Of a stretch of 64,000 nucleotides of DNA, positions 41,936-52,685 are shown in pieces. A program made the translations under genes and the position numbers. The stretch is from the NCBI GenBank assembly GCA_018398575.1, contig JAGTXZ010000021.1, forward strand, positions 2,852,001 through 2,916,000, given 5' to 3'. This DNA is from Ampelomyces quisqualis. Its lineage: Eukaryota > Ascomycota > Dothideomycetes > Pleosporales > Phaeosphaeriaceae. The notes beneath the pieces were generated by a model. It was not told the DNA's origin and searched no databases. It saw only the letters and a program-made list of their open reading frames with translations. How positions within the stretch are numbered: the stretch's first letter is position 1; each line of letters begins with the position of its first letter.

Positions 41936-43951
41936 CTAGCGACCATTAGGTCTCACTTTTTTCACGCTCTCTGACAAAATCTTGTCCACCTCGTCCTTGT
42001 GCTGCGAAAAGATATCCACGAGATTGTCCCTACGCACGTTACATATTAGTTTGCAATTTCAAATTTTTCTCGAAAAAGAAAAAAAATTGTGAGCGAGCGT
42101 GTTTTTTTGGACATACCACGTTTTCGGATCGTGTTCGTGCTTCTTGTCGCTGTTCCACGCCCAATCGGCAATGGTAAACATGCGTGAGCTCTCCATCATG
42201 AACGCCACCGCGCCTTTGGAGATTTGCATTTCTGGAGGGGGTTGTGCACTCGCGGCTTTGAACTGTTATTGGATTAGCTCGTCGTCGACTGAAGACGAGG
42301 AGTACTTGTTACTTACCTCTTCGTATGCAACGCCGTGTGGGACAAAGCCGCATTCGTAGCTCACGCCGCCGGGCTGAAACTCGTCTGAGCGACCGGCGTA
42401 CTAGCCGTAAATCAGACCCATGAGCTCGGAGGCGCCGTTGCGGTGGTAGTATGGTGGTCGGTAGGCTGACGATTCCATCAGCACAATGTTTCACGGGTTT
42501 GTAAGAAGTGATTTACTGTGAGAAGCAACATCCCATCTCGGACTGAAGATCAAAAAGTCCACAAGGGGCGACGCAGGGTCCCTCGACGGCGCGGTGATAA
42601 CGCAGAAGATGGATGGATCAATGTGGTCGACCGATATGGACCCTACGTTGACAAACTTTGTCAAGTCGTACTTGTACGGAACGTAATTGCCGTGCCTTGC
42701 AACCACATCAAAGGGCGAGTGCTATTGTGAGCAGCTGAAAAGTTTGCCGCCTAGCTTGTACACAATCTCCCAGGCTTCTTGTTCGATTTCGTACTTTGCA
42801 ACGGGGTGCAGGAAGTCTCGCGCGTTAGCCAGACCGTTTGCACCTAGAGGTCCGAGTTCTGGCAGTTGGAAGCTCGAGCCCCAGACTTCTGCCATGTGTT
42901 AGTGAGTGCATCGTCTTTTAACGAGCGATTTCCTACCAAGAATGTATCCACGAGTAGGGCCCTCAACTTTGACCTTGAATCTTTGGCCCTTCTGGATTAC
43001 ACAAATCTCTCCTGGCTGCACGTACAGCATGCCAAACTCTGTCTAAATGTCGGGCGCACCCTCCTGGGGAATGATCAAAAAGTCTCCATCTGAGTTGACG
43101 ATAGCCTTACGATCCATGCTAGTGTTTGCGAGGAAGGTGTGGATCGCTAGACCCTCACGCAGAGTCGGGTCTCCGGAGCCTACGATGCTCTTGAGACCAT
43201 TGATGAAGTCGAAGTTAACGTCCGAGGGGATGTCGAATGGTAGCCATGCAAGCTGTGTGGGGGATAGGTGGACGCGTTTGTTCGAGGGCAAGAAATTGGA
43301 TTCGGTATCCTCGATGTCAGGAAGGTCGGTCTAAACACAGTGTGGGTCAGCGAATGACGTACTCAATTTGGATGTGTGAAGCAAGTGACTATGGCAATCG
43401 TGAGCATCCTATAGCGGTAAGACAGGATGGCACAGTAACCTCATCGACAAATTCAAAAGAGGCAAACGTACGAAACCTTGATGTGCAACTGCGGGTCTCG
43501 CCCTGTACAGCCATGCCTAAAACATACGTCAGCTTATGATTCCTAGTCGATTCCCTCCACACTTGCCTTCTTGTTGAGATGTCTCGGTGCGACAAACGCG
43601 GTCCCGGTCATCTGTTCTGCGTACAGCCCAAATCTGACGCATCGCGGGCTGTTCTGTCCTTTGGGAATAGTTCCTATCATACCATACCGCTGGGTCAGAT
43701 GTGTTACAAGAAAGGCAGAACTTGGTGCATTTCTCCCCTGGCACTGCCTCGGATTCAAAGCTGTTACCGAAACCTGGTTGGTACTGTAAGGATATGTTCA
43801 GCGAGTATGCAGAAACTCGACGGTGTAAGTTCAAATCATATGGATCATTCTTCCTTGTACCAAAAGACGGGATTGAGCCATCCTTTTGCGTCTCTGCCCA
43901 GTGGAAAATGTCCTGGTATTCTCGTGGATTGTCGAGTTGTGTAGGCATCAT
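41936..43951 (-). pseudogene. Homogentisate 1,2-dioxygenase homologue with three in-frame TAG codons
   Basis: Homogentisate dioxygenase opens the ring of homogentisate in tyrosine/phenylalanine breakdown. Collinear blocks: QYQPGFGNSFESEAVPG; GQNSP..VRFGLYAEQMTGTAFVAPRH; AWLYRARPAVAHQGF; LAWLPFDIPSDVNFDFINGL; GSGDPTLREGLAIHTFL; DGDFLIIPQEG; then TAG (43043-43045); TEFGMLYVQPGEICVI; then TAG (42722-42724); HSPFDVVARHGNYVPYKYD; DHIDPSIFCV; PPYYHRNGASELMGLI; then TAG (42402-42404); FQPGGVSYECGFVPHG; and an intact tail ending at 41936. Introns remain clean, one with a GC-AG donor (GCAAGT). One donor after AVPG seems lost (GGGGAGAAA). The iron-ligand residues (His and Glu of HRNxxSE, His of PHG) persist; Trp of WHGNY is Arg. 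The rest of the reading frame is undamaged, so inactivation looks recent. Confidence 0.85.
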
Positions 43952-46900
43952 GGCATGGTGGCGGTCGTTTTGGTGACGTCGCTGTATCTGTAAAGTAAGC
44001 ACTTCGCGGGCGATCAAGTTCCCGAGTAAAAAAGGCTGAAAATATATAAGGATTGATTACGAAGGTCATGTTGTGTGTAGAAAAGCATAGCCATCATGAC
44101 CCCACATGCCCGCAATATGCCAGTTCCTACAACAAGCCTCGCATTGACCAATCACCTACGATACCGATTCAGACCCTTGGATACAGGCTCAATACTGCCG
44201 CACTGAGAAGCTCAGCGAGAGGTTGTAGGCCGCGAGTGATGCAACTGCCGAATGTCTCGAAGGAGGGGTACCGGTACCGGCAGCTCCACGGACCTGCCAC
44301 CACCAGGAAAGAGCGGAGTTTTGCAATCGCCTATTTGCTCATTGTTGATGGTGGATCTGACGGGCCGAGACGTGAGTTGGTGATTGTGGTCTTTGCAGGG
44401 ACCTAGTAAGCTCTTAGTGCGTAGTGTTGTGAATGCTAGGGCTAGCAGCTGTCCGCAGTCGCAGTCGCTCTGCAGCAAAAAGATTCAAACTCGAACATCT
44501 TCTCTCTGTGATCTTACTGACGGTACAAATACTTCTAGACGACATGTAATACACTGAATTGCTTGTACATTAACATCATTGCGCCGGTTTTGCATTTGAG
44601 TATGAGTGGACCTAGCCAAACTACGAAATCGCATCTACCTCATCTGATACTTCATATTCAAAGTCGAGCATGGGTGCCCATCTTGAAGACATTACGACTA
44701 ATCAGGATCGATCAGTCTTGATAAGGCATATCTGCGCTTTGGATTACATCAGACCTCTCTGGATAATATTCGCGAATCTAACCAATCGCCTCTTCCTAAC
44801 GCCTGATAAAATCTAGACGTAGCCACAAAAAACGTCCTTACCTGGTAGATATCTGACATGTCGCCATCAAGTAGTTTGCTTGGGTGGTCCCTCCTCCACC
44901 GATCAAACCCAACCCAATCCGTCAATCAGGCCTCCCACCCTGATCCCAACCCCATTCCACAATGCCCCATAGGTTGAAACCTGCCCACACCAGCCCTAAG
45001 CATCTCATCTCACCTCATCAGCGTCTCTCCGCCACGTGTTTCCCCCCGGATCTCGCCTATGCGCGACATATGTGCGACATACCCACCAACGCACGTTGCA
45101 CAACACGGCATGATACATACAAACCAGCTATGCCGCGTCGCGGAGAAGATCTAGAAGATTTGCGATTCATGTACTTTCCCGCCGCCGGGGGAGTTTGTAA
45201 AAGCGCGCGAGTCGCGCTCCCAGGCCGTGCACAAAACCGAGTTTGTCCGTGCGTAGTGCTATTCTTAGGAACAAGACGCAAGTTAACTTATCGAGAACAA
45301 CAACCGTCCAAGGCCCCAGGCCCATCTATCTCGGCTGGCAACAACACAACGAAGCCACGCCTTTCCGGCTTAGAAATACGTGGTGTGGGCGTACATCATC
45401 TAACCACCACCACCGCCATTACCCCATCCATTTCCCCAGCCCCAGCCCTAGCCCAACTGAGTTACGTACCCCTAGCCCCAACGCCTCCACCATGAATCGC
45501 GATCCACAACCGTCAAACTTACCTCACGCCGCGCACCAATCTGCTTCACCGCTCCTCATCTGCCCTCCCAGAGAACACTTACACCTACCCAGAGTCTCCT
45601 TACTGTACTCCGTACCCCGTACCCCGTACTCCACCCAGCCATACAGTAGTCTATGGACATAGTTCGTCCCCACCCCCCGAGTCCAGCACCCAGCCCCAGT
45701 CCGTGATTCGCAGCACATGATTCCGCCGCGCGTGTGCGTGCAAGGGGGAGGGAAAGGGGGGGGGGGGGTTTAATCCTCCGCAGCGACAGCACGGTGTAGA
45801 TGTGTATACTCGACGCGCATTCGGTGGAGCGCAACTCCGCTACCACACTGATTTGAAGATGGAGCTGTATGGAGTGGTGTAGTGGGGAGTCACAAGGCCA
45901 TGGCCCGCCGGGCGTTCGGGGCTGGAATGGAATCGCTTGTGCGGTAAATGGGTGGGTGGGTGGGTTGCTTGTTGGGATGGGGGTGGATTGTTCTACTTCG
46001 TGCCGAGTGTGCTGCTTTTGTTATTGTTCTGCATGGATATCTGCGGGGGGGTTGTAGGTTAGGGGTCCCCCGAGAAGGTCCGACGTCTCAGACGCGGGGA
46101 GAAATGTTCAAGGATGTAGGAGAGTGTGAAGCGCGGTCTATGGGATTCGCGTGTTGTAGAGTTTGCGAGGGGTTTGTCGTCAAGTAAAGTGCATGACGGA
46201 ACAGCACAGCACGCTGGAGATGGGAGGAAATTACATTCGAGTCATCCAAACGCCAAGACGCTGGTTTGTTGCGCCGTTTTTGGTTTTTACCCTGCGTCTG
46301 CGTCTGCGTCTGCTGCACGCTACGCAGCCCATCGACGGCTGGCACGTTGCTTGCGTACTCGGAAGCCTGCCGAGGCGTTGCGCCGCTTTACAAAGTGGGC
46401 CTTTGGTCGAGCTAGACTACAACTACGACTACGTGTTGAACAAAAAAGCAAAATAGAGGTAAGTTGGTGATGGTGAAGCAGCCGAGTGCAAACGTGCGAC
46501 AAGACGAGGGTTCGTCTATTGGCTTGCTCGGCACAAACGTGGTCTGCGGTGCTTAGGCTTAGGATTCAAGATTTAAGTTTTGCGCCGTGGGAACAGGATT
46601 GTCGTGCGAAAGAGCGGTCTGAAGAGAAGAGAGGTTGGAACGATGGGGGGGGGGGGCGCTAGGAAAAGGAAAGGTGGGGACTAGGAGACCAAAGGGCCGG
46701 CCGACTGCGCAAGTGGCGTTGCCAAGCCATGGTGGTGTGGTGTGTAGAGGTGTGGTTTGTCCGGATATTGGGGCCCATCGAGTTTGTATCATCGGGTGTG
46801 GTTCTTGGGCATGTGGTTTCTCTACCGATGAACTTATCATTGAGGATATCGGAAAAAGAGCAACGTGATGCTGCATGGTGACGAAAGGATCCCGGGCCTA

Positions 46901-47031
46901 AAAAGGTGTGGATGTTTGCCACGGTACATGTAGTAGCAATAGAATGTATTGTTTGTGTCGACGCGCGGCGCGTCCCCCTATCTGGAAGGAAATATAGGTA
47001 CCATTGCCCACTTGATCCGCTGCCTGAGAAC
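43952..47031. other. 3.1-kb intergenic region
   Basis: No gene can be supported. A 177-codon frame at 44962-45495 is proline/threonine-rich and overlapped by others. Long G runs occur at 45756-45768 (13 G) and 46645-46656 (12 G), the first preceded by GGGGGAGGGAAA, so it could form a G-quadruplex. The sequence is otherwise mixed with no repeat family noticed. No B-box-like tRNA signature was found on either strand. Confidence 0.45.
45756..45768. repeat. Poly-G tract (13 G)
   Basis: An uninterrupted G run just after GGGGGAGGGAAA on the plus strand. Runs of this kind can form quadruplexes and are error-prone in sequencing, so the exact length is uncertain. Confidence 0.9.
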
Positions 47032-48656
47032 TTAGTCGTTCATCCAGGCGGCAACGCGTCCTCCTCCAAAGCGCGCTGCGAAACGTAGGCCTGAGGAGCC
47101 CATGGGAAAGTATGAGACGACGTACCAAAGCAAACAGACTAGTTGTGCAATGGCCGCAATAAAGGTAAGAACGGTGCTGTGCAACTAGTCACGCGGAAAC
47201 ATGTCAGTCAAACAAGGACGATCGACAAGGGTTGCGTGGGGGAAGGCTGCGCGATGCACCAGGTCTGGGTGAGTAAAGCAGGCCCTGATGCCTGCAACGA
47301 CTGGGGTGGTAAACGACGTCATGACTTACCCCGAGCGAGAAATAGAGCGTTAGAGCAATGCTGCCAAAATAAGCTGCCGTGAATGGAAGCCTCGGACCAG
47401 ATATGAGGTGCTGGACTGAATCATCATCAGCAACCATGAGATCAACAGAGGGTGTGGGTAAGGCTGGCTTACAGTATACGACGGGGCCCATTAGGACACC
47501 CCAGGCTCCGAGAAACAGTACACTTCCCATAGACCACCTGCAACAAGACCGTATACATTAGCGCTAGTGTTCTTCCAGGGTACATGCGCGAGACTGGTCA
47601 AAGCGCAGTCGAATTCGGACGAAGCCTTCTGCAGCCTGCAACGTGCCGAACCTTGCGCCCGCATGATCGCTGGAGAGGATGCAATGCCGATCTACCGGAG
47701 GCTAGAGAAGTCAAGTGGCACTTGGTCTTCATTCGCTCGCAGGTGACGATCAGCGCAAGAGAGGCATGCGTGAACCCTGAAGGGTTGCATGAGTTCGCAT
47801 AGGCGTGCCGAAGGACCAATGTGGTGTGTGCCACTGTCCATCTGCCTGAGGTGACTTCATCATATCGCAGACAGGAAGGCTGTGTGCAGAGCGAGTTTTA
47901 CTGGCTGGAAAAAGAGTGCTCGAGGGACTTACAGGATGGCAAACTTGCGAGGTCTCACAATGAATACGGGGGTGAACATGAGTCCGATGCAGATGGCAAA
48001 CATTGCCAAGGCTGCAACTAGGAGACCACCAAAAACGAGTAGGCGATCCCACCGACTCACTGTCAACATTGGTCAGCGAAGATCAGCATGATTGACTGGT
48101 AGACTAGAGGTACGCGATTGCTGCATGCGAAACTGTTTTGCGCAGGCACTTCCTCTTGGTCACATCGGCCGCTGTGGGTAGCCGGCGCAGGTTGCGTCAG
48201 ATGACATGTTGATGTTTCGGAGCACTGAAGCCTCACGAAGCTGCATGCTATTCGGAAGAATACCATGTGGTGAGTGAGACTCGGTGGGGGATGCAAGTGA
48301 AACTAGCAGCACAATAGAGACCTCATGTGCGGTCACGAAGCTCCAGCGCAACTCACACAGGCACTTGAAGCATACAAGACTGCAAGGCGACGGCGATCTG
48401 CAGCCAACAGGAGCCGGTAACAAGATGGAGACTTACGCGCAAACCACCCTTCTTCTTCTTCTCTTCGTGTGGGTGCCGGGAGTGGCGCGCCAGGGTTCGT
48501 CTCTGTTATCGGCAGCCTGACATAGCCGCCATGCCCAAACGGATTCAAGCTGTGCAGCCTGCCCAGCAGCGAGGGCGAGGATGTGTTCACGGGTTCAGGC
48601 TCTCTCCTGCTCCATCCCAGCGAGTTCATCGAGTCCCGGAACGAGGCGGAGGCCAT
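47032..48656 (-). CDS. sft2: Vesicle transport protein Sft2
   Basis: Five exons, 48656-48437, 48059-47933, 47537-47473, 47415-47330 and 47184-47032, splice to 216 residues, the family's usual length. Sft2 is a tetraspanning Golgi membrane protein, with Got1, used in retrograde endosome-to-Golgi fusion. The N-terminal 75 residues are polar (SLGWSRREPEPVNTSSPSLL). Then LSRWDRLLVFGGLLVAALAM starts TM1, FTPVFIVRPRKFAILWSMGS links TM1 to TM2, HLISGPRLPFTAAYFGSIAL TM3, LHSTVLTFIAAIAQLVCLLW TM4, and the end is VAAWMND. Each junction was fixed by frame and family sequence. Two introns are long for this window (377 and 395 bp) and the other two are short. Confidence 0.92.
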
Positions 48657-49433
48657 TTCTCGTGCCCAGACAGGCCAGGTCGTCGCAAGCAGGCACGGGG
48701 TTCAGGCAGCTCTGGCGGAATACGTCAAGTCCTTTGCGGCGGTGCGGTGGAGGGTGGGAGAGAGTCAGTGCCGGTGGGTCTGGGCTGGATAGGGTACCAG
48801 AGACGAAGGCTTTGAGGAGCCGCAGCAAGCGACACAGGATATGCGGGGGCTTGGCACTGCTGGGGACAGGCGAGGAGGCGTACTGCTCACGTACTGGGCC
48901 TCAGCTGTCAGGCTGGCGCCGGACGGTTTGTGTGAGGCTTGCGCGCCGTGGGTGTGGGTAGCGCAACGGACTCCCGCGGCGGATGGTCGAGGTTTGGTGG
49001 AACCGTGGCCTGGTGCTCTTGCAACGGAACGGAGGATTTGGTGCAGATGATGCCGATGGCAGAGGCCCAATGGCAGATGTCAGACAGGCGTCTCAGGCCG
49101 GTCGAGTGGTGGATGGGCGTGTGACAGGCGGAGATGCACAATAGAGGGCAGTGTGGAGGGTGTGGAGGGTGTGGAGGGTGTGGTGGGTGTGACTGTGGTG
49201 GGTGTCCCCGTCCCTGGACTAAGCGCCATCTATAGATGGTCGCGCTAACCAGCCTACTGCCTACTGCTGGCAATACGTGAAGTCGACTGTCTACGACGAC
49301 GCCCAGGGTGGATGCGCTGGGACGCTGAGACAGGCGCGACAAGGAGCCTCGCAGTGGGTGGTGTGCGTGCCGTGGTGTGTGTGTGCCGTGGTGGTACTAT
49401 ATAGTAGCGGCCGTGGCTCCTTCTCCTTCACCG

Positions 49434-49530
49434 ATACCAATCTACCCCGTCTGGCCGTCCTTCCCGGATACCAATCTACCCCGTCTTCTGCGCCTCCCCG
49501 GATGCCAATCCACCCCGTCGTCTCCGCCTG
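49434..49530. repeat. 34-bp tandem repeat, about 2.9 copies
   Basis: Units begin at 49434, 49468 and 49502 with ATRCCAATCYACCCCGTC as the shared core; units differ at several positions in their second half. It lies upstream of the bHLH gene. Confidence 0.85.
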
Positions 49531-50013
49531 ACCCTCGCGCGAGAGATACTTGACGACTCCCGTGCGGGCTCCCATCGCGTCTTGGCACATCGGCCCCCCG
49601 CTAGCGACCCTCACCGCTCAAGCCTCAGCGCCCACCTCGCGAGTCGCCCGGCGCCCTTCTTCGCTCGACCTGCGCGGCCGCCCTCTGCCCACTGTCGTCG
49701 ATCCCCTCACCGTGTGCGCGCCTGCTCCGCCAGAGCGACCTCGCCTGCCACAGCTCTCCCGCGGTGCCTCCTCCCTCCCCCATTCACCATTGTGCCCACA
49801 CGTCGCACAAAGCCCCCGTCTTTTGCGCGACCCCACCAAAGACGCGCATCCCCTCCACGACGTCCCTCTCCCACGCCCTCGCCCGCGCAACCACCCCGTC
49901 CTCGGAACGAGCTGCTGCCCCCCTCCAGCCCAGCAGCCACCCGCGCTGCCTGTCCCGGTGTCGCCACTGCGCTTTCCCCCAGCAGTCGCAAGGTGAGTCA
50001 GTCCACTTCCGCC

Positions 50014-50097
50014 CGCGCCTTCCTTCTTGTCCGCCGCGCCTTCTTTCTTCTCCGCCGCGCCTTCCTTGCTCTCCGCCGCGCCTTCCTTCTTCTCCGC
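50014..50097. repeat. 21-bp tandem repeat, four copies
   Basis: Four units of the type CGCGCCTTCCTTCTTGTCCGC start at 50014, 50035, 50056 and 50077. The unit is a multiple of three, so a minus-strand reading gives a repeated AEKKEGA-like heptapeptide, but no gene supports that reading. Confidence 0.9.
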
Positions 50098-51032
50098 CGC
50101 CGCAAAGACGGGCCCAAACGCACCCTGCGCGACTGTGCCACCTGTTTCGCTGTTTCGGTCGCCTGTGCCACCGTCTCCGCAGCGCCGGGGCCCAGCGCCG
50201 CTGCTGTCCGCTGTTGCGCGCTTTGCACGGCACCCAGCTGTGCGCCACACACATGCAGCCAGGCTCCAAACTGCTCAACACTTCGCTTCGGGCACGGCGC
50301 GCTGACATGCTACACTCCAGGCTCGATCCGACGCCCCAGCCACCGACGCCTCCCAGACCTCGCTGCCCGAGCGTGCCGAAATAGGCTCGCTGCAACGCTT
50401 TCCTCCCTTTCACTCCTGTCAACAACCAACCATCCCTTTGGGCCTGCCGTCTCTGCCCTCTGCCCTCCGCCCTCAGCAGGGATTAGTAGAGGCAGCGTAC
50501 GAGCCGTGCCGGCTGTGAGCGGACCGTGTCCTGTGAGCAACGTCCCAATAACCTCGACACGAAACGCGGGCCTAACACTTTTTATGCAGACAAACACCAG
50601 CCTGCTTCCCACATCACAAGAGGCTTGCTAGTCGATATCATCTGCCTCTAGCTTGCTCAGAGTGTCCTTGTGGCCACCACATAGCAATCGTCAACCAGGG
50701 CTCTTATAGGGACACAGACCGTCTCGTGCGGCCATCATCCTGCAAGCCTGCAAGTGCATTCCTTGGTCACTTGCTGGGGTCAAGACAGATCGTTTCAGAC
50801 CTGAATTTAGGGGACCAGCACCGGCCCTCGGCCTCATCCATCCACATTCCTGGGTCACTGCAACCTTCAAGTGATGCCAACGCCTAGTAAGTACGCCTCT
50901 TGTCACATCCCCCACTCGGTGCCGTCATGAGAACACCCTTTGAGTGCCCTGCCGCCTCTTGTATATTGTGCCATCTCATTCTTATATTCTTACATCACTT
51001 GCCTACTTGTCCTTTCCGCCGTCATTTCCAAT

Positions 51033-52685
51033 ATGTACTATGAGACCATACTGACTGTCCCCAAAGCGGACGCTCTCTTCACTCCTCCCTCTTCCTACTC
51101 CCCTCAGAAGACCATCACAAGGCTGGACCTTGGATTCGAGTCGCCCTCTGACGACGTTCTAGACGCTGATATTTTCAACATGACTGGAACAGGCTCACCT
51201 CAACCCTACATCAAAGAAGAAGTCGACGAGATCAACTTCAACTCCAACCGCTTCATGACTAACGGTTTCGACATGAATCAACAATACGGACACCCGCAGT
51301 ATAGTGCTGCCCACGACAATGTCGGCAGCATCAATCCCTCTGACCTCAATATGAGCGGCAACATGAGCTTGAACAACCAGTTCCGTTCCACCAGCTACAT
51401 CCAAGGTGCCGCTAACATCGCCGACGATGAGCTTGCCGACTCGCTTGGCAACTTTGAACAGCCGGGTTTCAATGGATTTAACCAGGACCACATGAACCGA
51501 CAGGACCTGTACCATGGAAACGCCAACGCCAATGTCAGCCAAATGTACTCCAACACTCCCGACGACCTTCCCATTCACAGCCCTTTTGTTCACCCTGGCA
51601 ACTTTGACTTCAACCAATACCAATCTGGTCCCGCAAGAATGGGCTTTCCGGGCAGCATGCCTACCGGCTCCATGCGCCAGCGCATCGTCATGAGCAGGAC
51701 CGGATCGGACAGTCGTGCACCCATGTCCCCCAAAACCCCAGCCATGGGTAGCCTCCACCTCGGCACCCCAGACTCGGGCAATTTTGGCACTCAGCCCATC
51801 ATGACCAATGTGCACCGTCATCAGAAGAGCGTGTCTGGCCAGTGGGACGGCACTCCTGGCAGTGCCCACTCCTGGATCGATTCTCCTACACAATCACCTC
51901 ACCAGAATGCGATGCACCACCAGCAGATCTCCGAGGTCATTCACTCTGGCAAACACGCGTCGCTACCAGCCAAGGTTGATATCGGCCAGACACAAGATGC
52001 CAAGAAGCGCCGTCGACGAGAGTCGCACAATCTTGTGGAGCGTCGTCGCCGCGACAACATCAACGAGCGCATTCATGACTTGTCTCGCCTTGTGCCACAG
52101 CACCGCCTCGAAGATGAGAAGATCCGGAAGCACATCAACAACAACGGTCCTCTCTCGCCCACCATGTCTAGTGGCATGTCTCCACCGCAGGCAACGTCAT
52201 TACTGGCCGGTGGCAGTGGAAGACGCGCTGCCGGTACCATTACACAAGGGCTGCCGATTGAGGACAAAGACAAAGGACCTAACAAAGGCGACATCCTCAA
52301 CGGCGCCGTTAGCTGGACCCGTGATCTAATGTGGATGTTGTACAAGAAGATCCAGGAATGCGACGAAATGGCTGCCCGTCTTCAACAGGCAACTGGTGAA
52401 GAGTGGTCGACGGAGATGTCGGAAGACGAGAAGCGGATGAAGACTGAGATTATCGACGCTCTCGAGAAGAATGGCACCGGTACGTTCAGATACTCGCGAG
52501 GCCCAGGATCTGGTCTGCGTGTTCCAAAGCATACCAACCTCGCGGGTGAGCCTCTCAACGGAATCTCGCCACAGAGTCTTAGCCCCGGCATGCAGAGCAC
52601 CGGCAGTGGTTCTGGCTCCAATCAGCAGTACTGGTCCAACCAGAGCTTGAAGGAAGAGGATGAATACGGTATGGACATGGGTTGA
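51033..52685 (+). CDS. bHLH transcription factor with unusually long loop
   Basis: 550 residues, no intron. The N-terminal 320 residues are N/Q/S/P-rich and disordered, as in activation regions. The basic region and helix 1 start near residue 322: KKRRRRESHNLVERRRRDNI, then INERIHDLSRLVP. The H-x3-E-x3-R pattern predicts binding to CACGTG-type E-boxes. Helix 2 (GDILNGAVSWTRDLMWMLYK) comes only at about residue 418, leaving a loop of about 60 residues rich in S, P and G where 5-25 is common. The factor resembles the fungal Rtg3/GlcD-gamma group, but that assignment is tentative. Start 51033 (MYYETILT) is preferred; the frame is open 31 codons further up, where it reads like a hydrophobic leader of a UTR. 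Confidence 0.85.
   Translation: MYYETILTVPKADALFTPPSSYSPQKTITRLDLGFESPSDDVLDADIFNMTGTGSPQPYIKEEVDEINFNSNRFMTNGFDMNQQYGHPQYSAAHDNVGSINPSDLNMSGNMSLNNQFRSTSYIQGAANIADDELADSLGNFEQPGFNGFNQDHMNRQDLYHGNANANVSQMYSNTPDDLPIHSPFVHPGNFDFNQYQSGPARMGFPGSMPTGSMRQRIVMSRTGSDSRAPMSPKTPAMGSLHLGTPDSGNFGTQPIMTNVHRHQKSVSGQWDGTPGSAHSWIDSPTQSPHQNAMHHQQISEVIHSGKHASLPAKVDIGQTQDAKKRRRRESHNLVERRRRDNINERIHDLSRLVPQHRLEDEKIRKHINNNGPLSPTMSSGMSPPQATSLLAGGSGRRAAGTITQGLPIEDKDKGPNKGDILNGAVSWTRDLMWMLYKKIQECDEMAARLQQATGEEWSTEMSEDEKRMKTEIIDALEKNGTGTFRYSRGPGSGLRVPKHTNLAGEPLNGISPQSLSPGMQSTGSGSGSNQQYWSNQSLKEEDEYGMDMG

Larger units (their letters stand above)
48657..51032. promoter_or_regulatory. Long, GC-rich upstream region of the bHLH gene
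   Basis: 2.4 kb between two divergent starts (SFT2 and the bHLH factor). From about 49400 the plus strand is pyrimidine-rich, as in long fungal leaders, and CAAG|GTGAGT at 49988-49998 is a strong splice donor, so part of it may be a spliced 5' UTR. It contains a 34-bp array at 49434-49530, a 21-bp array at 50014-50097, GGTGTGGAGG-type decamer repeats near 49150-49190 and a 14-bp perfect palindrome CCATCTATAGATGG around 49228. Long overlapping frames here (for example minus 50250-49618) are low-complexity and not called. Confidence 0.5.

Noticed and set aside
41936..43951. TAG recoded as sense in this genome
   Set aside because: Well-supported genes in the window, including COX19, the GH35 gene, the CFEM gene and the eIF2 kinase, end in TAG at the expected protein end, so TAG is a normal stop here.
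47750..47870. C/D-box snoRNA candidate in SFT2 intron 2 (minus strand)
   Set aside because: ATGATGA and CTGA are present at a plausible distance, but the terminal stem is only about 4 bp and overlaps the D box, with no C'/D' pair seen.
49582..50631. 349-codon plus-strand frame and the 210-codon minus-strand frame over the 21-bp array
   Set aside because: Low-complexity R/P/S/A sequence caused by high GC and a 3n tandem repeat; several frames on both strands are open at once.
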